Source of the DNA: an uncultured Lachnospiraceae bacterium
GTDB lineage: Bacteria > Bacillota > Clostridia > Lachnospirales > Lachnospiraceae
Length of the DNA stretch: 64,000 nt
Assembly: GCA_910578115.1 (NCBI GenBank)
Contig: CAJTPO010000009.1
Span: 8,040 to 72,039, forward strand
Reading direction: 5' to 3'
Below are positions 57,796-64,000 of this stretch, piece after piece. The notes under the pieces were generated by a model that did no database searches, was not told the origin of the DNA, and was given only the letters and a program-made list of their open reading frames with translations. The first letter of the stretch is position 1. Every line of letters starts with the position of its first letter. Position numbers and translations under genes: made by a program.

Positions 57796-59154
57796 ATGAG
57801 AAGAAAATGGATCGGAATGATGATGGCGGCTGCACTGACTCTTGGCCTCACCGCCTGCGGCAGTTCTGCACCGGACAACGGCACCGGAAATAACCAGAAC
57901 AGTACCGGCAAAGCAGACTCAGAAGCCGGCACGGCCGGGGACACCGTAACCGCCGACGGAAAGGTGAAGATCACCGCTTACCTTGGCGGAGAGATGCCCG
58001 ACGAAAACCAGAAACTGATCGAGGCCTTCAACGCACAGAGTGATACGACCGAAGTGGAAATGCTGACTCTGACAAAAGGCTCCAGCGGCTACCAGATGCT
58101 GACGGTCATGTATAACGCCGGTAATCCGCCCACCGTATACTTTCTGGAATCCGGTGATGTGATGAAGCTGACGGATAAACTGGCCAACCTGGCCGATCTG
58201 GACTGCATGAACTATGCGGCCGCCGGCACCACCGAAGATGTCACCGTGGACGGCACCGTATATGGCGTTCCGGCAAACCTCCAGGCATACGGCCTGATCT
58301 ACAGCAGACAGGTCCTCTCCGACGTGATGGGCGAAGACTTTGATCCTTCCTCCATCAAGACCAGAGAAGATCTGGAGGAAGTCTTCAAACAGATCGAGGC
58401 GCAGGGCATTGCACCGGTAGCCATAAGCCCCTTTGACTGGAATCTCGGCAATCACTGGTTCTGTCAGATCTATACCGGCCAGGCCGCAGATGCAGCAGGC
58501 AGAGATGCATTCATAGGCCAACTGAAAGCTGGCACTGCAGATCTCGCGGGCAATACCGTATTCCAGGATTACATGGACACCTTCGATCTGCTGATGAAAT
58601 ACAATTATTACAAGGACAACCCGCTTGAAACGGCTGCCGACGGAAATGAAAAGCAGGCGCAGCTTCTGGCCACAGGGCAGGCGGCTTTCTGGTTCCACGG
58701 CAACTGGGCTGCCCATAACATCCGCACTCTTGATGAAGAAGGCGAATACGGCTTCATTCCGGTTCCTGTTTCCGAGAGCAATCCAAACGCCGGGAAGATC
58801 TGTACCCTTGTACCGGGCTACTTTACCGTAGAGCAGTCTACCACCACAGAGGAGCAGCAGCAGGCAGGAAAAGAATTCATTGACTGGATCATCTCCTCGC
58901 AGGAAGGCCAGCAGTATGTGATCAACTGCGGCAATGTTCCGGCCTACAGCAACAACACAGCCACTATCACGGAATCCATTTCCCAGTCGGTTGTCGATTA
59001 TACGACCACGGACAATAACTTCCCGATGTACGTGATGTACCCGTCCGATCACTACACCAATGTAGGCGCATCCATGCAGCGTTACCTCTCCGGCGAGATC
59101 GATCGTGAGACAATGGCCGCAGAGATCGAGGCATATTGGGCAACCCAACAATAA
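57796..59154 (+). CDS. Alpha-glucoside-type ABC binding lipoprotein
   Basis: 452 residues from ATG 57796 (GGAG 6 bases upstream). Signal peptide with lipobox LTAC (Cys about 18), then a Ser/Gly/Asn-rich linker, then a family 1 solute-binding fold (KVKITAYLGGEMPDENQKLI, NAGNPPTVYFLESGDVMKL, AAFWFHGNWAAHNIRTL, EGQQYVINCGNVPAYSNN). It delivers oligosaccharide to the two permeases downstream. The adjacent GH13 enzyme suggests alpha-1,6- or alpha-1,4-linked gluco-oligosaccharides. No ATPase gene is in this operon. Confidence 0.92.
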   Translation: MRRKWIGMMMAAALTLGLTACGSSAPDNGTGNNQNSTGKADSEAGTAGDTVTADGKVKITAYLGGEMPDENQKLIEAFNAQSDTTEVEMLTLTKGSSGYQMLTVMYNAGNPPTVYFLESGDVMKLTDKLANLADLDCMNYAAAGTTEDVTVDGTVYGVPANLQAYGLIYSRQVLSDVMGEDFDPSSIKTREDLEEVFKQIEAQGIAPVAISPFDWNLGNHWFCQIYTGQAADAAGRDAFIGQLKAGTADLAGNTVFQDYMDTFDLLMKYNYYKDNPLETAADGNEKQAQLLATGQAAFWFHGNWAAHNIRTLDEEGEYGFIPVPVSESNPNAGKICTLVPGYFTVEQSTTTEEQQQAGKEFIDWIISSQEGQQYVINCGNVPAYSNNTATITESISQSVVDYTTTDNNFPMYVMYPSDHYTNVGASMQRYLSGEIDRETMAAEIEAYWATQQ

Positions 59155-59184
59155 AGTTTCTGATTTTATAAGAGAGGATAGATC

Positions 59185-60072
59185 ATGCAGCAGAATAAGA
59201 AAAATAAAGGTGCAAAAAATGTCCTGATGTTTCTGCTCTATGCCGGACCGGCAGTAATCGTATTTACTGCCGTGATCCTCATAGCGTTTATCAACGGTAT
59301 CCAGCTGACTTTCACGGACTGGAACGGACTGACGGACGAATATCAATACATAGGATTCAGCAATTATGCGGATGCTTTCCGGGATGCACTGTTCTGGGAA
59401 TCTCTGCTCCGAACATTTAAGTACGCTTTCGGCGTAGTCGTCATCACAAATGTGATCGCATTTCTGATCGCCTTCGGTCTGACACGCGGCTATAAAGGGC
59501 AGGGCCTTTTCCGGGCATCCTTTTTCACCCCAAATCTGATCGGCGGCGTTGTACTCGGTATCGTATGGAAATTCGTATTCTCCGAGGTATTTGTACAGCT
59601 TGGCAAAAGGGGAATCGGCATCTTCAAAAACAACTGGCTCAGTTCGCCCGATACGGCATTCCTGGCACTGGTCGTGGTGGCAGTCTGGCAGATGGCAGGC
59701 TATCTGATGCTGATCTATATGGCGGGCATCATTTCCGTACCCAGGGAAGTACAGGAAGCGTCCCTTCTCGACGGCGCGATCGGCCTTAAAAATATTCGCC
59801 ATATCGTTGTACCGTTGATCATGCCCTCGGTAACGATCTGCACTTTCATGTCGATCAAATCCGCCTTTATGGCATACGATGTAAACCTCTCGCTCACTAA
59901 CGGCGGTCCCTTCCAGAGCACGGAATTAGTAGCCATGAGAGTATTCAACAAAGCCTTCCAGGCAGAGCAATACGGCGTGGGACAGACTGAAGCCCTGATC
60001 CTGTTCCTTATCGTTGCGGCGATTTCCGTCACCCAGGTAATCTTGACCAAACGGCAGGAGGTAGAAGCATAA
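59185..60072 (+). CDS. CUT1 sugar ABC permease, MalF type
   Basis: 295 residues, six membrane segments starting with VLMFLLYAGPAVIVFTAVIL. EAA loop VQEASLLDGAIGLKNIRHIV followed by VPLIMP; FTDWNGL and FVGI-like GFSNYADAF segments are typical of MalF/AraP-like permeases. It begins 30 bases after the binding protein and its last base overlaps the next permease start (TAATG). Confidence 0.92.
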   Translation: MQQNKKNKGAKNVLMFLLYAGPAVIVFTAVILIAFINGIQLTFTDWNGLTDEYQYIGFSNYADAFRDALFWESLLRTFKYAFGVVVITNVIAFLIAFGLTRGYKGQGLFRASFFTPNLIGGVVLGIVWKFVFSEVFVQLGKRGIGIFKNNWLSSPDTAFLALVVVAVWQMAGYLMLIYMAGIISVPREVQEASLLDGAIGLKNIRHIVVPLIMPSVTICTFMSIKSAFMAYDVNLSLTNGGPFQSTELVAMRVFNKAFQAEQYGVGQTEALILFLIVAAISVTQVILTKRQEVEA

Positions 60073-60899
60073 TGAAAGAAAAGAAAAACAGCCGAAAGAT
60101 CCTTTTTTATATTATATTTGTGTTGCTGCTGCTTGCGTTTTTATACCCTTTTTTCCTTGTGGTAATGAACAGCTTCAAGACAAACAAAGAAGTCATCCTG
60201 AATCCGGTCTCCCTGCCGGCAGGCCTTAATATTGACGGTTACCTGAAAGCATATGAGAACATGAACTATCTGCAAAGCTTCGGCAACTCCCTGTTTGTCA
60301 CTGTGGGCAGCGTATTGATGCTGGTGCTGATCTCCGTGATGTGCGCCCACCTGTTTGCGCGCAACAACTGGAAGATAAACAATATCGTGCTGATGCTTAT
60401 GGTAGCGTCGATGATCATTCCATTCCAGACGATCATGATCCCGGTCGTAAAGAATTTCTCCTCGCTGGATCTGACAGATAATCTCTTTGCAGTGATCTTC
60501 TTCTATATGGGCGCTCATGTGGCAATGGCAGTATTTATGTATCACGGTTTTATCAAGGGTATCCCTTACGAACTGGAAGAGGCGGCGATGATCGACGGCT
60601 GCGGACATATGCGGCTGTTGTTCCAGATTCTTTTTCCCATGCTGAAACCGATCACATCCACGATCGTGATCCTGGACGTGCTGGCAATCTGGAACGATTT
60701 CCTGCTTCCGTATGTATTGCTCTACAAGAACTCGTTAAAGACCCTTCCGCTGATGACATACTCCTTCGTCGGACAGTATTCGACGGACTACTCTCTTGTC
60801 ACCGCCGGACTGGTTCTCACAATGCTTCCTGTCGTAATCCTCTATCTGTTCTTACAGAAACAGATCATTGAAGGCGTGGCACAGGGGGCGATCAAATAA
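60072..60899 (+). CDS. CUT1 sugar ABC permease, MalG type
   Basis: 275 residues with six membrane segments (first ILFYIIFVLLLLAFLYPFFL), FKTNKEVILNPVSLP near the start, EAA loop LEEAAMIDGCGHMRLLFQIL followed by FPMLKP, and the ending IIEGVAQGAIK typical of MalG-like proteins. Its ATG overlaps the stop of the MalF-type gene by one base (TAATG), so expression is coupled. Confidence 0.92.
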   Translation: MKEKKNSRKILFYIIFVLLLLAFLYPFFLVVMNSFKTNKEVILNPVSLPAGLNIDGYLKAYENMNYLQSFGNSLFVTVGSVLMLVLISVMCAHLFARNNWKINNIVLMLMVASMIIPFQTIMIPVVKNFSSLDLTDNLFAVIFFYMGAHVAMAVFMYHGFIKGIPYELEEAAMIDGCGHMRLLFQILFPMLKPITSTIVILDVLAIWNDFLLPYVLLYKNSLKTLPLMTYSFVGQYSTDYSLVTAGLVLTMLPVVILYLFLQKQIIEGVAQGAIK

Positions 60900-60980
60900 A
60901 TTTAATAGAATAAATTCTGTGATGAGCAATTTACTCAACCAGAAATTTATGCCGAAGCGTCACAAATTCTGTTGATCGCA

Positions 60981-61025
60981 GAGCAGAATCGGAGTATTCC
61001 TTCGGAAAACTCCTGAATTCTGCTC
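60981..61025 (+). other. Long stem-loop between permease and GH13 genes
   Basis: GAGCAGAAT (60981-60989) with ATTCTGCTC (61017-61025) and inner GGAGT/ACTCC make a 14-pair stem with a small internal loop. No T run follows. It probably modulates mRNA stability or is an inserted palindromic element. Confidence 0.65.
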
Positions 61026-61063
61026 GCGTCCTCAGCGCAAAGCGCTTCGGAATGGAGGAAAAT

Positions 61064-62791
61064 ATGCAGAAAAAATGGTGGCAGAATGCCGTAGTATATC
61101 AGATTTATCCAAAGAGTTTCAAAGACAGCAACAAAGATGGCATCGGTGATCTTACAGGCATCATTGAGGGATTGGATTACATTCGCTCCCTGGGTGTCAA
61201 CGTGATCTGGCTGTGTCCGGTCAACCGTTCTCCAATGCGGGACAACGGCTACGATATTTCAGACTATTATACGATCGATCCCCTGTTCGGCACAAACGCT
61301 GACCTGGAACGCCTGATCAAAGAGGCAAAGACGCGTGGCATCAAAGTGCTGATGGACCTGGTGGTCAATCATGTTTCAAGTGAGCACAAATGGTTTCTCG
61401 ATATGCTGTCCGACGAGAACAGCCCCTGCCGGGATTATTTTATCATAAGGGAAACACAGGACGGCAATCCGCCGAACAATTTCCGAAGCTATTTCGGCGA
61501 CAGTGTATGGACACGGATCGGCGACAGCAATCGGTTCTATTTTCATTCCTTCGCAAAGGAACAGCCGGATCTTAACTGGGAAAATCCCCGGCTGAGGCAG
61601 GAAATCTACGACATGATGTCCTATTGGTGCGGGAAAGGGATCGCCGGATTCCGTGTGGACGCGATCGGCAATATCAAGAAATCTGCAAAGATCCTTTCTT
61701 CCTGCCATATGCCGCCGGATGCCGGTGACGGCATGGCGGACAGTCATGACTGGCTGTTAAATCAACCGGGGATCAATGTATTCTTATCCGAGATGCGTGA
61801 TCGTGTGTTCCATAAATATGACAGCATGACAGTGGCGGAAGTCAGTGTTCCGGATGACCAGCTGGCTGAATATGTCGGAGAGAACGGCTACTTTTCCATG
61901 GTCTTCGACTTCAGCTACACGGATATCGATGTAAACGGCGTGACCACACCCTGCGATCTGGTACCCTGGAATCTGGAAGAATTAAAGGGGCATATATACC
62001 ACAGCCAGGAAGTTACCCAGAATATCGGTTGGGCCGCTCCTTACCTTGAAAATCATGACCAGCCGCGTTCGGTAAACAAATACCTGCCTGACGGCGCCAT
62101 CAATGACTATAATACCAAGATGCTGGGCGCACTTTTTTTCTTCCTGCGGGGAACACCCTATATCTATCAGGGACAGGAACTGGGTATGCAGAATTATCCG
62201 TTTACACGGATCGAACAGTTTGCAGACGAAGGCGCCCTGAAAAGGTACGAAGTGGCAGCTGCCTGTGGAGAACTGGAAGAAAAGATCATGGATTATCTCC
62301 GACGCCGGAGCAGAGACAACGGAAGAACGCCGATGCAGTGGTCGGACGATGAATATGCCGGTTTTTCTTCAGAATCTCCCTGGCTTTCCGTTAATCCCGA
62401 TTATACATGGCGCAATGTCCGCTCTCAGAATCAGGACGATCTGTCCATTCTGCAGTTCTACCGGCGAATGGTCTGGCTGCGCCTGCATTCGGCCTACCGA
62501 AATGTGTTAACCTATGGTATGTTCAAGGGACTCCGCGTCGGCGGCCCGGAAGATTTCATATACCGAAGATATGACGAAACGCATGAAGTGCTTGTGATCC
62601 TGAATTATTCAGAAACAGAACGCCCTTACAGCATCAATCTGTCCGGATATGAGATTCTCCTCAATAATTATGCTGCAATTCCTGATATTTCCTGTCCGAA
62701 AGCTGCCCGTGGCAGCATCGGAGAAGAACACACACTCCTCCCCTGGCAGGTGCTCGTTGTCGGTAAAGAGATAAGGCAAAAGAGTTGTTAG
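61064..62791 (+). CDS. GH13 alpha-glucosidase (oligo-1,6-glucosidase type)
   Basis: 575 residues from ATG 61064 (GGAGG, 5 bases upstream; an ATG 12 bases earlier lacks a site). No signal peptide, so cytoplasmic. GH13 regions: VVYQIYPKSFKDSNKDGIGD, MDLVVNHVSSEH, nucleophile Asp in IAGFRVDAIGNIKK near 200, acid Glu in MTVAEVSVPDD near 267 and transition-state Asp in LENHDQPRS. Together with the RTPMQWS motif near 425 this points to the oligo-1,6-glucosidase/trehalose-6-phosphate hydrolase/sucrase subfamilies (GH13_29/31-like). The Val after the acid Glu is the usual hint for alpha-1,6 specificity within the subgroup. It ends the operon. Confidence 0.9.
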   Translation: MQKKWWQNAVVYQIYPKSFKDSNKDGIGDLTGIIEGLDYIRSLGVNVIWLCPVNRSPMRDNGYDISDYYTIDPLFGTNADLERLIKEAKTRGIKVLMDLVVNHVSSEHKWFLDMLSDENSPCRDYFIIRETQDGNPPNNFRSYFGDSVWTRIGDSNRFYFHSFAKEQPDLNWENPRLRQEIYDMMSYWCGKGIAGFRVDAIGNIKKSAKILSSCHMPPDAGDGMADSHDWLLNQPGINVFLSEMRDRVFHKYDSMTVAEVSVPDDQLAEYVGENGYFSMVFDFSYTDIDVNGVTTPCDLVPWNLEELKGHIYHSQEVTQNIGWAAPYLENHDQPRSVNKYLPDGAINDYNTKMLGALFFFLRGTPYIYQGQELGMQNYPFTRIEQFADEGALKRYEVAAACGELEEKIMDYLRRRSRDNGRTPMQWSDDEYAGFSSESPWLSVNPDYTWRNVRSQNQDDLSILQFYRRMVWLRLHSAYRNVLTYGMFKGLRVGGPEDFIYRRYDETHEVLVILNYSETERPYSINLSGYEILLNNYAAIPDISCPKAARGSIGEEHTLLPWQVLVVGKEIRQKSC

Positions 62792-62836
62792 CGATTCGGA
62801 AGTATTTCTAACAACTTATCTCCAACATATAAAACA

Positions 62837-62877
62837 AGGATGCCGCTCCCATCAGCTCTGATGGTCTGCAGCATCCT
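62837..62877 (-). terminator. Two-way terminator between GH13 and GH5-like genes
   Basis: AGGATGC (62837-62843) pairs with GCATCCT (62871-62877) and inner CCATCAG/CTGATGG (62849-62855 with 62858-62864) is perfect. On the minus strand TTGTTTTAT follows, ending the GH5-like gene. A weaker stem GTTGTTAG/CTAACAAC around the GH13 stop (62785-62815) may end the plus-strand operon. Confidence 0.7.
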
Positions 62878-62900
62878 CTCACCTCATATAAGAAAACTTC

Positions 62901-64000
62901 TTACTGCTGTATCTCTACTACATGGCACGCCTTCTTCAACGTGTCGATCAGCTCTGTCAGATAATCCGCAATTTCCATAGAATCCACATGCTCCTGCTTC
63001 CTGTAGGCTGCGATTTTCGCAGTGGGCGGATATGCCATCGGCACCAACTCGCCGCCCTCCAACAAATTCGCCACAAACTCACAGACTTCCAGCAGATCCT
63101 CCACATCATGGCTGTGCGCAAATCCCTGGTTCTGTCTTGCCTTACGAAGCGTTCTCTGTGCCAGGATACAGGCTCTTCTCACATAGTCCTCCTGATTCAC
63201 GTCAGAACGGATCGCCGTTTCCCCTCTGTTGCGGAAGAATCCATAGATCGCGGACACAATAGAAGGATCCCTGACCGTTCCGTCCGGATAAACCACCCCG
63301 TGTACCCTTGACCACATATCTTTCCCGATCATCAACTCAAACAGATACCAGCCCACACCGTATTCATCATGCAGCTCGATGGACATATCATAAGGATTCG
63401 CTCTGCCGATACAACACATTTCGTTATCCAAAACCGGCTTGCCGTATTTCTCACTCATCTGCTTCGCATACTCCAGCGTATCACGCATACGCTTCCTGGT
63501 CGGGCAATAGTCATGGAATACAATCACATCAACCAACTCCGCCGTCTTGCTCGGTTCCGTCTCATAGATAAAAATATTGCCAATCCCGATATCATGCACC
63601 GGGTCCTTAGCCTTCACATACTTACAGAAATGCCGGATGATCTCCCAGGTCTTCTCCTGCCTGTAGCGCAACGCCTCCATATCAGGCCGATCCTGATAAT
63701 CCTGCACATAAGAAGGTTCCTCGTCATACCAGGTCACAAAGTTATCCGTATATCCGGGCTCGTTGGCGATATCCCAGAACAAGAGGCCTTCCTCTTTGCC
63801 AATCGCATCATAGAGCGCGTCAAAATACTGCTCTCCAATATACCAGCTGGAAGGATCTTCCAGCGTCTTAGCGATCGGCCGCAGTCCTGCTTCCAGCATG
63901 AATCCCTCCGGCGGAAGCTCATCTTCACGGAATCGGAATCCCATAAAAATAATCGGGTTAGTGGAAATACCATGTTTCCATGCCGTCTTCACAAAATCCT
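62901..64000 (-). CDS. GH5-like glycoside hydrolase, 5' end beyond window
   Basis: At least 366 codons; the reading frame continues past the window edge, so the start is not visible. Clan GH-A features: FWDIANEPGYTDN with the acid Glu, a middle DIGIGNIFIYETEPSKTAEL and VIVFHDYCPTRKRM, and the probable nucleophile Glu in PVLDNEMCCIGRANPYD. The last 120 residues are helical with no family I recognise. The visible part has no signal peptide information. It is convergent with the GH13 operon. The substrate is likely a beta-linked plant polysaccharide fragment; specificity is not readable. Confidence 0.78.
   Translation of the reverse strand, partial: DFVKTAWKHGISTNPIIFMGFRFREDELPPEGFMLEAGLRPIAKTLEDPSSWYIGEQYFDALYDAIGKEEGLLFWDIANEPGYTDNFVTWYDEEPSYVQDYQDRPDMEALRYRQEKTWEIIRHFCKYVKAKDPVHDIGIGNIFIYETEPSKTAELVDVIVFHDYCPTRKRMRDTLEYAKQMSEKYGKPVLDNEMCCIGRANPYDMSIELHDEYGVGWYLFELMIGKDMWSRVHGVVYPDGTVRDPSIVSAIYGFFRNRGETAIRSDVNQEDYVRRACILAQRTLRKARQNQGFAHSHDVEDLLEVCEFVANLLEGGELVPMAYPPTAKIAAYRKQEHVDSMEIADYLTELIDTLKKACHVVEIQQ

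Noticed and set aside
57919..59802. 627-codon open frame on the minus strand
   Set aside because: It lies antisense to the binding-protein and permease genes, has no recognisable domain, and is explained by codon bias of the real genes.

Overview
The window looks like a chromosomal segment of a gut Lachnospiraceae-type Firmicute (Clostridia). This is inferred from gene content and style: medium-GC DNA, strong AGGAGG-type ribosome binding sites, CUT1 sugar ABC transporters with lipoprotein binding proteins, YesM/YesN-like two-component pairs, many LacI regulators, and the AAA-ATPase/PD-(D/E)XK, DUF6199 and DUF3990 families. I saw no rRNA, tRNA, CRISPR array, prophage module or intact insertion sequence.

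Layout. 1-5100 is an accessory stretch: a BlaI-type repressor with a repeat-rich lipoprotein, a DUF3990 toxin-like pair, an M18 aminopeptidase, a deleted zeta-toxin-like gene beside its intact partner, and a HipA-like kinase. 5138-13723 is a glycan-uptake operon read on the minus strand: lipoprotein binding protein, one permease that looks like an in-frame LplB/LplC hybrid, GH3 beta-glucosidase, then a YesM/YesN two-component pair. 14126-24700 is a patchwork of AAA/PD-(D/E)XK genes (one intact, one decayed), an esterase, small membrane proteins, HD, MazG and DUF2971 proteins, nuclease remnants, a 77-bp tandem palindromic repeat and an AT-rich alpha/beta hydrolase. 24899-32612 is a second ABC sugar transporter with its own ATPase, preceded on the same strand by a CPBP protease and an AAA/PD-(D/E)XK gene with overlapping reading frames.

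32838-41480 is a pentose or branched-sugar catabolic cluster: apiosidase-like glycosidase, FGGY kinase, split transketolase, fucose-isomerase-like enzyme, divergent LacI regulator and SDR dehydrogenase. 41667-48892 holds a phosphatidylethanolamine operon (VTT protein, PssA, Psd) ending in a histidine kinase whose likely response regulator is divergent. It is followed by a second two-component system next to a 12-residue-repeat lipoprotein. 49240-56042 holds a serine hydrolase, a Septu-like ATPase/HNH pair, two membrane proteins and a HipA-like kinase with a HTH partner. 56358-62791 is an alpha-glucoside module: LacI, binding protein, two permeases and GH13 glucosidase, with a consensus promoter and a perfect palindromic operator. 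A truncated GH5-like glycosidase ends the window.

The main theme is plant-glycan foraging by several parallel, separately regulated transporter/glycosidase modules, interleaved with toxin-antitoxin-like and defence-like genes in varying states of decay. Noteworthy items are the hybrid permease, the apiose-type pathway, a binding protein with twelve-residue repeats before its signal peptide, palindromic elements in untranslated leaders, and direct-repeat sites that probably bind OmpR-family regulators.
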